Part shown: positions 48,654-56,735 of the stretch, in pieces
Layout of the letters: the number at the start of each line of letters is the position of its first letter
Position numbering within the stretch: position 1 is the first letter of the stretch
Assembly (NCBI RefSeq): GCF_900106555.1
Contig: NZ_FNOE01000015.1
Coordinates: 1 to 64,000, forward strand
Source: Nitrosomonas oligotropha
GTDB taxonomy: Bacteria > Pseudomonadota > Gammaproteobacteria > Burkholderiales > Nitrosomonadaceae
Reading direction: 5' to 3'
DNA: 64,000 nt
The notes under the pieces: model-generated
The model's database searches: none
The model's input: only the letters and a program-made list of their open reading frames with translations
Told to the model about the DNA's origin: nothing
Translations under genes and position numbers: made by a program

Positions 48654-49088
48654 CTACTTGACGAGCAGCAACGGCTTTTCGGTGAGGTGAATAACCTTGC
48701 TCGCCACTGATCCGAGCAGCAGATTCTTTATCGTACCCATGCCGCGCGTACCCATCACGATCAAATCACAGTGATACTCACGCGACAAGTCAATAATGAC
48801 TTCGGCCGGATTCCCTGTGCGCACATGCACATCAAACGGAATACCTGCACTCTCGAGGCGAGCTTTTGCGGGCGTCAGTAATGCCATCCCCGCTTCTTCA
48901 CGCGCCTTCTTGATGCTCAGTATATCTAAAAGCGGATCTTCATTAAAAACCACTTCGTTCATTTGAACTGGCTCGCACACATTGAGTAGATGCACATGTA
49001 GCTTACTTGTATCCAGTGTATCCACTATCTCATCTATAGCACGCATCGCGTTTTCTGAGCCATCGAAAGCAATCAGAGTAATAGTCAT
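48654..49088 (-). CDS. Universal stress protein (UspA family)
   Basis: A 144-residue single UspA domain starting TITLIAFDGSENAMRAIDEIV. It ends with the ATP-binding pattern GTRGMGTIKNLLLGSVASKVIH, which matches G-x2-G-x9-G-S. It probably binds ATP and is induced by stress. It lies 99 bases upstream of the broken P-type ATPase gene on the same strand, and the tandem UspA gene lies on the other side of that wreck. Confidence 0.92.
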   Translation of the reverse strand: MTITLIAFDGSENAMRAIDEIVDTLDTSKLHVHLLNVCEPVQMNEVVFNEDPLLDILSIKKAREEAGMALLTPAKARLESAGIPFDVHVRTGNPAEVIIDLSREYHCDLIVMGTRGMGTIKNLLLGSVASKVIHLTEKPLLLVK

Positions 49089-49448
49089 GACGAGATCTCT
49101 CTAATAGTTGTGATCAAATAAATTGAAACTTTAACGCACATTTCTCGGCCATGCTATCAATTATTTATCTTAAGAATGCCTTTCATGACTATTGTTTAGT
49201 AGTCTTACGGACTGACTGTCATCTTTATTTGGACAGCAAAGAATCATTGCAATGGAATGCAAGAACCGCGAAGCGGCAATTTTCTAGACCTGACACTATT
49301 TTTTTACAAAAAAGAATTCATAAAATGCATTGATGAGTATTTGTAAATTTTATGTGAATAATTTGTGAATATATTGTGAACTTTTAATTAAGCTTGGACT
49401 CCGAATGAATTCAGAAGCTTTATTATTAATTTTTTTGGAGTGCTAAAA
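49089..49448. other. AT-rich intergenic region upstream of small membrane protein
   Basis: 360 bases between divergent genes, very AT-rich in the right half. It contains the four phased TGTRAA repeats listed separately and a possible -10 (TTTAAT at 49383-49388). No gene is recognisable. Confidence 0.4.
49342..49380 (+). promoter_or_regulatory. Four 11-bp-phased TGTRAA repeats (response-regulator-like box)
   Basis: TGTAAA at 49342 and TGTGAA at 49353, 49364 and 49375 follow each other at exactly 11 bases with A/T-only spacers. Direct repeats with an 11-base period are the binding style of OmpR/PhoB-family response regulators. They lie about 70 bases upstream of the small membrane protein gene. 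The regulator is not identified. Confidence 0.6.
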
Positions 49449-49646
49449 ATGAGTAAGAATGATGTCAGTCATAACACAACGATTGCCCTTAGTTTGGCTT
49501 TGATATGTGTTTTAGCTTCAGTCAGTTTGATTGTATTTGAAGGGATGAGTACCAGTATCCTGTTTTTTACGGGGTATCTGGTAATAGCTGCGGTTAGCAG
49601 CGCTTTTAAAGATAAAAAATACTATTCGCGTAGAGCTTGGGGTTGA
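49449..49646 (+). CDS. Small two-helix membrane protein
   Basis: A 65-residue protein with two membrane segments (about residues 11-29 and 34-50) and a basic C-terminal tail (KDKKYYSRRAWG). The start is ATG 49449; TTGGAG at 49435-49440 precedes it, and the GTG overlapping that ribosome site is rejected as a start. The gene is closed by a perfect terminator and preceded by a phased repeat box, so it is a well-formed single unit. I do not recognise the family. Confidence 0.7.
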   Translation: MSKNDVSHNTTIALSLALICVLASVSLIVFEGMSTSILFFTGYLVIAAVSSAFKDKKYYSRRAWG

Positions 49647-49665
49647 GTTATATCAACTAAGATTC

Positions 49666-49700
49666 GACCAATATTATTTTTTAATATTGGTCTTTTTTTT
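49666..49700 (+). terminator. Rho-independent terminator
   Basis: GACCAATATTA at 49666-49676 pairs perfectly with TAATATTGGTC at 49682-49692, followed by eight T. It ends the small membrane protein transcript, 20 bases after its stop codon. Confidence 0.92.
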
Positions 49701-49717
49701 ATTCATAAGTTTTAAAG

Positions 49718-50359
49718 TTAGTTTTTATTTTCCAGAACGTCTTCTTTAAGTGATTCAGCTTCTTTCTGCATGACATTTTGAAATAATTCGGAACCGATCA
49801 ACCGATCCAGCCATGCGATCAAATGATGATAGCGAGAGGCATAAAACCAATCCCGATTGACATTGGAAAACTGCCGGATGAATGGGAAGACAGCCATATC
49901 GGCCAGTGTATAGCGGCCACATATTAGATAACCATCTTTGCTCAGGCGTATGTCCAGTTCCGCTAGAAACGGTTCGGCTTGTTCGCGGTAATAAGCCTCA
50001 GAGTGTTGTGGGAAGCGCACGGCATATTTATACAGGTCGAGCGCCGGTTTAAACGTTTCGTCATTTTGCTTGATCAGTGCTGCGATCTCAGCCGTAACTG
50101 CCTGATCGTCATCCAGCCAATGCTCGGGATCATGGATCGAAAGCGCCCACCGCATGATATCCAGGCTTTGCTCAAGCACGCTACCATCGGCGAATCTTAG
50201 AACCGGCACGGTGCCTTTCGGTGAACACTCCAGCATTTCTTTGGGTTTGGCGCGCAGACTGACTTCGTGTTGATCGACTTCAACGCCGCTGACCGTGATC
50301 GCCAACCGGGCGCGAATAGCAAAGGGACAACGGCGGAATGTATACAGCAACGGTTTCAT
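49718..50359 (-). CDS. Glutathione S-transferase family protein
   Basis: A 213-residue GST. The thioredoxin-like N-terminal domain has RRCPFAIRARLA, a possible catalytic Cys near residue 11, then SPKGTVPVLRFADGSVLEQSLDI with the cis-Pro and Glu-Ser glutathione-binding residues. The helical C-terminal domain includes GRYTLADMAVFPFIRQF. The Cys-Pro-Phe motif suggests a Cys-type (glutaredoxin-like) enzyme. It lies 23 bases downstream of djlA and is probably co-transcribed. Confidence 0.85.
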   Translation of the reverse strand: MKPLLYTFRRCPFAIRARLAITVSGVEVDQHEVSLRAKPKEMLECSPKGTVPVLRFADGSVLEQSLDIMRWALSIHDPEHWLDDDQAVTAEIAALIKQNDETFKPALDLYKYAVRFPQHSEAYYREQAEPFLAELDIRLSKDGYLICGRYTLADMAVFPFIRQFSNVNRDWFYASRYHHLIAWLDRLIGSELFQNVMQKEAESLKEDVLENKN

Positions 50360-50382
50360 TGTGCGTTCAATAACGTGCGCAG

Positions 50383-51204
50383 CTAAGCGGTAGCGCGATT
50401 TTGTTCCCGGTTCTTTTTGATCAGGTCATAGGCCGTCTGCACTTCCTTGGCCTGTTCGGTCGCGACGGCGATCATTTCCTCCGGCACGCCCTGCCCCATC
50501 AGTTTATCCGGATGATATTGACTCATCAATTTGCGGTAAGCGTGTTTGACTTCCTGATCCGTGCTGTCTTTGCTGACGCCCAATGCCTTATAGGCATCTT
50601 CCAGCGCATTGGCCGAGGTGCTTTGCCCTCCGGCAAAGTGCGCCTGATTCATGATCATGTCGAGCAACTGATCGAAAGCGGCCTGGTGATAACCCAGACG
50701 ACCGGCAATATCTCTTAGTAGTTCTTCCTCAGCGGAATTCAAATGGCCGTCGGATAATCCCATGATGATGAGATAAACCAGCAGCATTTGCCGCAAATTG
50801 GGGGAATAACCACATGTTTTCAGGAATACATCGAGTTGCGGGCGAATATCGTAATCGGCCGAAGCGCCTTGCTTGAACAGCGTGATGGCTTTCAACCGGT
50901 GATCGCGCGTCATGCGTAATTTCTGCATGAATTGCTCGACATGCGACACTTCTGTTTCGGATACCCTTCCGTCCGCTTTGGCCAGCTTGCCCATCAGAAT
51001 AAAAACGGTTTCCAGGAAAACCGATTGACGCCGCGCGGCATTGAATGGATTCATTCCGCCCGGACCAAAAGCTCTGAACCGGTCGATAAAGCTCCCGATA
51101 AAATAACCCAGGAAAATGCCCCAAAAACCGAGAAGGAAAAAACCCGCTAAAGCGCCTAGTAATCTAAACAATGAAATTCCAGATAAATCGATAGCAAAAG
51201 GCAA
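50383..51204 (-). CDS. djlA: DjlA-type membrane-anchored DnaJ co-chaperone
   Basis: A 273-residue protein with one N-terminal membrane helix (about residues 12-36, with Gly-x3-Gly repeats), a TerB-like helical domain (about 55-185, MGKLAKADGRVSETEV and IMGLSDGHLNSAEEELL) and a C-terminal J domain (about 205-270) with the HPD motif in MSQYHPDKL. It would recruit DnaK at the inner membrane. It is followed by a GST gene. Confidence 0.93.
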   Translation of the reverse strand: MPFAIDLSGISLFRLLGALAGFFLLGFWGIFLGYFIGSFIDRFRAFGPGGMNPFNAARRQSVFLETVFILMGKLAKADGRVSETEVSHVEQFMQKLRMTRDHRLKAITLFKQGASADYDIRPQLDVFLKTCGYSPNLRQMLLVYLIIMGLSDGHLNSAEEELLRDIAGRLGYHQAAFDQLLDMIMNQAHFAGGQSTSANALEDAYKALGVSKDSTDQEVKHAYRKLMSQYHPDKLMGQGVPEEMIAVATEQAKEVQTAYDLIKKNREQNRATA

Positions 51205-51278
51205 TTATCGTGAATTGCCGGTTGATAAAATGACTTGAAATCTTGAATGCCCGGTCAAAGCCTAATTTCTTGGAACGA

Positions 51279-51521
51279 TCAGGATTTATTCGTCCATTGC
51301 TCAGGCGTTAACGTTTTCATCGACAACGCATGAATATCCTGTTTCATTTTTTCGCCCAGCGATTTGTAAACCAGCTGATGCTGCTGAACTATATTTTTGC
51401 CAGTAAATTCCGCGCTGACAATCAGTGCATGAAAATGACGCCCATCGTCGCCTTCCACTTGCACGTGCTGACAAGGTAATGCCGATTCAATATAAGTTTT
51501 TACGTTTTCTGCAGTAAGCAT
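51279..51521 (-). CDS. ibaG: BolA family protein (IbaG-like)
   Basis: An 80-residue BolA-fold protein. The start is ATG 51519-51521 because GGAG lies just upstream and the product then has family length; a longer in-frame start adds 13 unsupported residues. The conserved HVQVEGDDGRHFHALIVS and HALSMKTLTPEQW match IbaG (YrbA), and its place behind an mla operon is that of ibaG in E. coli. BolA/IbaG proteins work with monothiol glutaredoxins on iron-sulfur clusters. Two ABC exporter genes lie between it and mlaB. Confidence 0.88.
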   Translation of the reverse strand: MLTAENVKTYIESALPCQHVQVEGDDGRHFHALIVSAEFTGKNIVQQHQLVYKSLGEKMKQDIHALSMKTLTPEQWTNKS

Positions 51522-51573
51522 TTCTATTCTCCTTCGCGCATGATGAACATGCAAAATCAAATAATTGTTATTT

Positions 51574-52329
51574 TTAATGCCGCAATTTATATCCGGTTTT
51601 GAGCATGCGGATGGTCAGCATGGATATGGCCACCAAGCATATTGCCACAATCAGGAGACTAATATAAGGCGAAATATCCGATACGCCGAAGAAGCCGTAG
51701 CGGAATCCATCAATCATGTAAAAAAACGGATTCAGGTGAGAAAAATACTGCCAGCCTGCCGGTAGCGAATGAATGGTGTAAAACACACCGGACAAAAAAG
51801 TCAGCGGTAAAATAATGAAATTCTGGAAAGCCGCTAATTGATCGAATTTGTCCGCCCAGATACCTGCTATCAACCCCAACGCACTCAGTATCGCGCTGCC
51901 AAGCACGACAAAAAGTATCGACCAGACCGGTTGCGCGAGGGGAATATCGAAGAAAAACAGCGTGACCCAATAAACCCCGAGTCCGACCAGCAATCCGCGC
52001 ACGATGGAAGCGATAATGTAGGCAAAGAATATGGCGTGATAAGACAATGGCGAGAGCAGGATAAAGACGATATTGCCGCTGATTTTCGATTGAATCATGC
52101 TAGACGATGCATTGGCAAAAGCATTCTGAATGACCGCCATCATCACCAATCCAGGGATCAAAAATGCGGTGTACGCCACGCCCGGATAAGCTTCCACGTG
52201 CGCTTCCAGCACATGAAAGAAAATCAGCAAATACAGTAGCGTTGAAACCATCGGCGCGACAATCGTCTGAAAACCGACTTTCCAGAAACGCAGCAATTCT
52301 TTATAGAGCAATGTGAAGAATCCGGTCAT
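51574..52329 (-). CDS. ABC-2 type exporter permease (YadH-like)
   Basis: A 251-residue six-helix ABC-2 permease. FHVLEAHVEAYPGVAYTAFLIPGLVMMAVIQNAFANASSS and the later FLSGVFYTIHSLPAGWQYFSHLNPFFYMIDGFRYGFFGVSD are characteristic of the YadH group. It lies five bases after its ATPase gene. The substrate is unknown. The pairing behind mlaB suggests an envelope or lipid-related cargo, but this is inference. Confidence 0.88.
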   Translation of the reverse strand: MTGFFTLLYKELLRFWKVGFQTIVAPMVSTLLYLLIFFHVLEAHVEAYPGVAYTAFLIPGLVMMAVIQNAFANASSSMIQSKISGNIVFILLSPLSYHAIFFAYIIASIVRGLLVGLGVYWVTLFFFDIPLAQPVWSILFVVLGSAILSALGLIAGIWADKFDQLAAFQNFIILPLTFLSGVFYTIHSLPAGWQYFSHLNPFFYMIDGFRYGFFGVSDISPYISLLIVAICLVAISMLTIRMLKTGYKLRH

Positions 52330-52334
52330 GTCAC

Positions 52335-53243
52335 TTAATTTCCGCTGTTTCTCATCATGTTGACGAACACATCCTCCAGATCCGGTTGCTGCAAATGCAT
52401 TTCCAGTATCTCAATGTGCGCGGATCGCAAAGCCGACAATATCAATTCCACTTGCGCATAGGTATCGATCCGCAATTCAACCATTCCGCCGGTATGACTG
52501 AGTTGTAATGTATGCAGGGCGGCTGGCAGGGTATCAGGCAACAATCTGAGCCGCACCGATTTTCCGGCAGGCAGTTTTCCGATCATATTCTGCGTGCTAT
52601 CCAGCGCGACAATTTTTCCATCTTTCAGCATCGCCACCCGGTTACACAACGTTTCCGCTTCATCCAGGTAGTGTGTCGTCAACACAATCGTGTGTCCATT
52701 CTGATTGAGCTGGCGGATAAAATCCCATAGCGATTGGCGCAGCTCCACGTCTACACCGGCTGTCGGCTCATCCAGAATAATCACCGGCGGTTTGTGCACC
52801 AGCGCTTGCGCAACCAAAACACGGCGTTTCATACCACCGGACAACGCACGCATATTGGCGTTGGCTTTGCTGGTCAAATCCAGGCGTTCAATAATTTCAT
52901 CCACCCAATCGCCATTGTGTTTAATACCGTAATAACCGGACTGGATTAACAAAATTTCACGCACCGTGAAAAAAGGGTCAAAAACCAATTCTTGCGGCAC
53001 CACGCCTAAACTCTGCCGCGCTTGCCGGTATTGCGTGATGACATTATGTCCCATCACGCTGACCGTACCGCTATCAGCCAGTGTCAAACCGGCGATGATG
53101 CTGATCAGCGTGGTTTTACCGGCGCCATTCGGACCCAGCAGCGCAAAAAACTCTCCCGCGCGAATCTCAAGATCAATACCGGATAGTGCACACACATCGC
53201 CAAAGCATTTGGAGACGTGCTTAACTTCAATAGCAGGTTGCAT
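52335..53243 (-). CDS. ABC exporter ATP-binding protein (YadG-like)
   Basis: A 302-residue ATPase with Walker A LLGPNGAGKTTLISI near residue 34, signature LSGGMKRRVLVAQAL near 134, Walker B VIILDEPTAGVD near 152 and the switch His in VLTTHYLDEAETLC. A C-terminal 80-residue extension is as in YadG. It pairs with the downstream YadH-like permease. It begins 61 bases after mlaB, so the exporter may be transcribed with the mla genes. Confidence 0.9.
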   Translation of the reverse strand: MQPAIEVKHVSKCFGDVCALSGIDLEIRAGEFFALLGPNGAGKTTLISIIAGLTLADSGTVSVMGHNVITQYRQARQSLGVVPQELVFDPFFTVREILLIQSGYYGIKHNGDWVDEIIERLDLTSKANANMRALSGGMKRRVLVAQALVHKPPVIILDEPTAGVDVELRQSLWDFIRQLNQNGHTIVLTTHYLDEAETLCNRVAMLKDGKIVALDSTQNMIGKLPAGKSVRLRLLPDTLPAALHTLQLSHTGGMVELRIDTYAQVELILSALRSAHIEILEMHLQQPDLEDVFVNMMRNSGN

Positions 53244-53304
53244 CGAATAAAGAAATCAAAAGGAGAGCAATTCGGAATTTCAGAAATGGCAAAACAGCAT
53301 CCGG

Positions 53305-53634
53305 TCAGGAAGCGTTTTGCACGGGAACTGGATTGACAGCGAGCGGAATTAACTCCGCAACCCCATATAATTGGATTAGGCTTTTAAGGCTCTCGGGCAT
53401 ATTGATAAATTGCAGCGCATAGCTGTTTTTACGCGTCGCACGCTGCCATTCCAGCAAGATACTGACGATCGTTGAATCCACTTCGGTCACTTGATCGAGA
53501 TCGATCGTCAGCGGCTGATCGTCGAACAACGCAATACCGCTTTTCGTCAGCATCACCGCATGATCGATCGTGACAGCACCCTGCACGATCACGGTGTTGC
53601 CCTCACGAAAAATCATCGGAATCGAAGGACTCAA
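53305..53634 (-). CDS. mlaB: STAS-domain protein MlaB
   Basis: A 109-residue STAS domain with the typical centre DLDQVTEVDSTIVSILLEWQRATR, where the Ser/Thr residues occupy the conserved loop. MlaB stabilises and activates the MlaF ATPase on the cytoplasmic face. It is 17 bases downstream of mlaC, the order seen in proteobacterial mlaFEDCB operons. Confidence 0.88.
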   Translation of the reverse strand: MSPSIPMIFREGNTVIVQGAVTIDHAVMLTKSGIALFDDQPLTIDLDQVTEVDSTIVSILLEWQRATRKNSYALQFINMPESLKSLIQLYGVAELIPLAVNPVPVQNAS

Positions 53635-53651
53635 TTGATTTCCCGCCGTTA

Positions 53652-54275
53652 CTATTTCTTACCTTCCAGGGATTTGTTTTTATCCGTTAAGACTTTCAAC
53701 AATCCCTCGACACCGCCTTTACGCACCTGACTGTTAAAACTTCCGCGGTAATTGGTCACCAGACTGACACCGGCGACTGTCACATCATAGACTTTCCATC
53801 CATCCGGTTTTTTCTCCATGCTATAGTCAATCGGCAATGGCTCTTTTCCATTCCCCTGAATGACTACAGTCCGGATTGTGGTTTCTGTTTTATCACCCAG
53901 TTGCTTGACCGGATTGACTTTAATCGTTTCGTGACTATGGCTGTTCAACGCATTGGAATAGGTACGCACTAACAATGTGCGGAATTCATTCACCAGTTTT
54001 TGTTGTTGTTCCGGCGCTGCTGTTGACCAGTGTTGTCCCATCGCGAGCTGAGTCATACGGCTAAAATTGAAGTGCGGCAGAATTTTGGTCTCGATCAGAT
54101 CGAGCATTTTTTCTTTATTGCCATTTTTCAATTCTTCATCTTTCTGAATAATTTCCATCACTTCCTTGACCGTTTTGTCAACCAGCCGGTCAGGCGACAG
54201 TTCCGCTGACCATGCCGGGAACGCCAATAAGCTCGCGAGTGTTAATATCATTATTCCAAGAAATTTCTTCATCAT
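53652..54275 (-). CDS. mlaC: Periplasmic phospholipid-binding protein MlaC
   Basis: About 207 residues: a signal peptide (KKFLGIMILTLASLLAFPAWSA) and a helical/beta MlaC domain (VDKTVKEVMEIIQKDEELKNG and the FNFSRMTQLAMGQHWSTA segment). It shuttles phospholipids across the periplasm between the outer membrane and MlaFEDB. The start is taken as one of two adjacent ATGs at 54270-54275, behind GGTGAGG; an in-frame ATG 24 bases upstream (54299) would lengthen the leader without support. Confidence 0.92.
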   Translation of the reverse strand: MMKKFLGIMILTLASLLAFPAWSAELSPDRLVDKTVKEVMEIIQKDEELKNGNKEKMLDLIETKILPHFNFSRMTQLAMGQHWSTAAPEQQQKLVNEFRTLLVRTYSNALNSHSHETIKVNPVKQLGDKTETTIRTVVIQGNGKEPLPIDYSMEKKPDGWKVYDVTVAGVSLVTNYRGSFNSQVRKGGVEGLLKVLTDKNKSLEGKK

Positions 54276-54349
54276 GCCCTCACCAAAATTTTTAGTCATA
54301 GTTACAATACTAAACCAACAACTGCAAAATTAACAAATATCCATCCAGA

Positions 54350-54817
54350 TCACAAAGAGTCGTCTTCCGTCGCTTTATTGAATAAAAAACGTCCGATCAA
54401 TTCTTCCAGCACCATGGCTGAGTTAGTTTTTATGATCTTATCGCCATCTTTCAGCATGGCCTCGTCCCCGCCCGCAGCTAATCCAATATACTGCTCACCC
54501 AGCAAACCCGAAGTCAAAATACTGGCAAATGTATCTTTAGGAAATAGAAACCGGCTGTCCATGCTCATGGTAACCACCGCATCGTATGTTTGCGTGCTGA
54601 ATTGAATATCCGTGACGCGTCCGACCACAACGCCCGCGCTCTTCACTGGCGCACGCACTTTGAGGCCACCGATATTTTCAAAATTTCCACTAATGACATA
54701 GCTTTGAGAAGGATTATACACATTGAGATTGCCCACTTTCAGGCTCAGGATCATGAGCGCGATGACGCCCATGACCACAAACAATCCCACCCACAAATCC
54801 ATCGTTGTCCGCTGCAT
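54350..54817 (-). CDS. mlaD: Phospholipid transport MCE-domain protein MlaD
   Basis: A 155-residue single-pass protein with a membrane helix at about residues 8-28 and one MCE domain (YVISGNFENIGGLKVRAPVKSAGVVVGRV to GLLGEQYIGL). MlaD forms the hexameric ring of the MlaFEDB complex through which lipid passes. The start overlaps the mlaE stop codon by one base. Confidence 0.93.
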   Translation of the reverse strand: MQRTTMDLWVGLFVVMGVIALMILSLKVGNLNVYNPSQSYVISGNFENIGGLKVRAPVKSAGVVVGRVTDIQFSTQTYDAVVTMSMDSRFLFPKDTFASILTSGLLGEQYIGLAAGGDEAMLKDGDKIIKTNSAMVLEELIGRFLFNKATEDDSL

Positions 54818-55620
54818 TAACTCACTCCTCTAAACATGAAAGCGGTCAAAATAAAATCCAATCCCAAAATCACCAATGACGACGTAACCACGGTACGCGT
54901 TGTCGCGCCCGATACGCCCTCCGCCGTCGGCGGTGCATCGTAACCTTCAAAAACCGCAATGGCCGTCACTGCCACACCAAAAAAACAACTCTTAATAAAA
55001 CCGTTCATGATATCAAAGCGGAAATCCACTGCACTTTGCATTTGCGACCAATAAGAACCTTCATCCACACCGATGAAGACCACGGTCACGAGATAACCGC
55101 CAAAAACACCCATGACGGAAAAAATGGCCGCCAGAAACGGCATCGAAATCACGCCTGACCAGAAGCGCGGCGCCACCACACGGGCAATCGGATCAACCGC
55201 CATCATGCCCATCGCCGCCAGCTGTTCGGTTGCTTTCATCAAACCGATTTCTGCGGTGATCGCCGAGCCCGCGCGGCTTGCAAACAACAATGCAGCGACG
55301 ACCGGACCCAATTCGCGCACCAACGACAATGCCACCAACGTGCCGACTGCGGATTCCGAACCGTATTTTTGCAACGTTTCGTAACCTTGCAACCCAAGCA
55401 CCATACCGACAAAGAGTCCTGACACGACAATAATGATCAGCGATAACACGCCGGTGAAATAGAGTTCCCGTATGACGAGATTAAAACGGCGCAAGCTGGT
55501 GCCGGATTTTAACAGTACCAGGATGAAAAAGCGGCTGGCGATGCCCAATCGCCAGACGCTTTCAATCACGCGATGCCCGATATGTTGAATACCGGATACG
55601 ATACGTCTAGGCAAGAGCAT
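54817..55620 (-). CDS. mlaE: Phospholipid ABC transporter permease MlaE
   Basis: A 267-residue permease with five or six membrane helices and the family stretches GLFVGMVLGLQGYETLQKYGSE, RELGPVVAALLFASRAGSAITAEIGLMKATEQ and ISMPFLAAIF. It forms the membrane core of the MlaFEDB complex. The gene starts 14 bases inside the end of mlaF. Confidence 0.95.
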   Translation of the reverse strand: MLLPRRIVSGIQHIGHRVIESVWRLGIASRFFILVLLKSGTSLRRFNLVIRELYFTGVLSLIIIVVSGLFVGMVLGLQGYETLQKYGSESAVGTLVALSLVRELGPVVAALLFASRAGSAITAEIGLMKATEQLAAMGMMAVDPIARVVAPRFWSGVISMPFLAAIFSVMGVFGGYLVTVVFIGVDEGSYWSQMQSAVDFRFDIMNGFIKSCFFGVAVTAIAVFEGYDAPPTAEGVSGATTRTVVTSSLVILGLDFILTAFMFRGVS

Positions 55621-56419
55621 TCTCCAGATTCAAATCCTTACGGTAGGATTGCGCCGGATAATGGAACGGCACCGGTCCATCCTCTTCACCATGCACAAAC
55701 TGATGCACAAACGGCGCAATGGATTCGCGCACTTCTTTCGGTGTGCCTTCTGCGGCAATCACACCATCCGCAATAAAGTACACATAATCAACAATCTTCA
55801 GTGATTCCTGCACATCATGTGTAACCACGATCGAAGTCATACCAAGCGCATCCGTCAAACGTCGGATCAGATTGCCGATCACGCTTAGTGAAATCGGATC
55901 CAATCCGGTGAACGGCTCATCGTACATAATCAACATCGGATCCAGCGCAATCGAACGCGCCAGCGCGACGCGGCGCGCCATACCGCCGGACAATGCATTA
56001 GGCATCAAATGTTGCGCGCCGCGCAAACCCACGGCGTGCAGTTTCATCAGCACCAGGTCACGGATCATCGATTCCGGCAAATTGGTATGCTCGCGCATCT
56101 GAAACGCCACATTGTCAAACACCGATAAGTCGGTAAATAACGCGCCGAACTGGAACAACATGCCCATTTTGCGGCGCAGTTTGAACAACGCATCGCGATC
56201 CAACTCATGCACCACTTTTCCGGCAAATTTCACATAGCCCGAAGTCGGCTGAATTGTGCCGCCAATCAATCTGAGCAGCGTGGTTTTTCCCGATCCGCTA
56301 CCCCCCATGATGGCGATCACCTTTCCGCGCTGCATCGTCATGTCGATACCTTTCAGAATCGCGCGCGTATCGTAGGAAAAATTCAATCCGCTGATTTCAA
56401 TTAAATTTTCAGATGTCAT
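55607..56419 (-). CDS. mlaF: Phospholipid ABC transporter ATPase MlaF
   Basis: A 270-residue ATPase with Walker A GGSGSGKTTLLRLI near residue 36, signature LSGGMARRVALARS near 143, Walker B LIMYDEPFTGLD near 163 and the switch His in VVTHDV. It heads the mlaFEDCB operon that maintains outer-membrane lipid asymmetry. Confidence 0.95.
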   Translation of the reverse strand: MTSENLIEISGLNFSYDTRAILKGIDMTMQRGKVIAIMGGSGSGKTTLLRLIGGTIQPTSGYVKFAGKVVHELDRDALFKLRRKMGMLFQFGALFTDLSVFDNVAFQMREHTNLPESMIRDLVLMKLHAVGLRGAQHLMPNALSGGMARRVALARSIALDPMLIMYDEPFTGLDPISLSVIGNLIRRLTDALGMTSIVVTHDVQESLKIVDYVYFIADGVIAAEGTPKEVRESIAPFVHQFVHGEEDGPVPFHYPAQSYRKDLNLENALA

Positions 56420-56735
56420 GCTGCACAGTTAAATAAACAAGGGGAAATCCGGAAATGGTCGTTATTGGAATGATTGAATCTATTGTTGGCGCTGAAAAAA
56501 TCCGGCTTGCATTGGTTAAATTTTCACTTAATTTTGTCAGGGGCAATTTTAATCCACTTTCCTCAAGAATATTGCGCTATATTAGATTTTGCCGGGCGAT
56601 TTTTATGTTTTTTGAAATTCTGCCCGTTAGTAGATTGCTTGGATTACAAAATTCCTGTTACTGAGATAGAGTAAATACAATACAGTTTTTACCTGATGAT
56701 CCAGATACTTAAATCGTATTGAACCTAAACGACCC
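56420..56735. other. Intergenic region between mlaF and nuclease gene
   Basis: 316 AT-rich bases separating divergent genes. Short open frames here have no family features. Promoters for both neighbours must lie here, but I could not single one out. Confidence 0.35.

Noticed and set aside
56455-56674. Overlapping small open frames between mlaF and the nuclease gene
   Set aside because: Two frames of 66-69 codons overlap each other, lack ribosome sites and show no family or membrane pattern worth calling.
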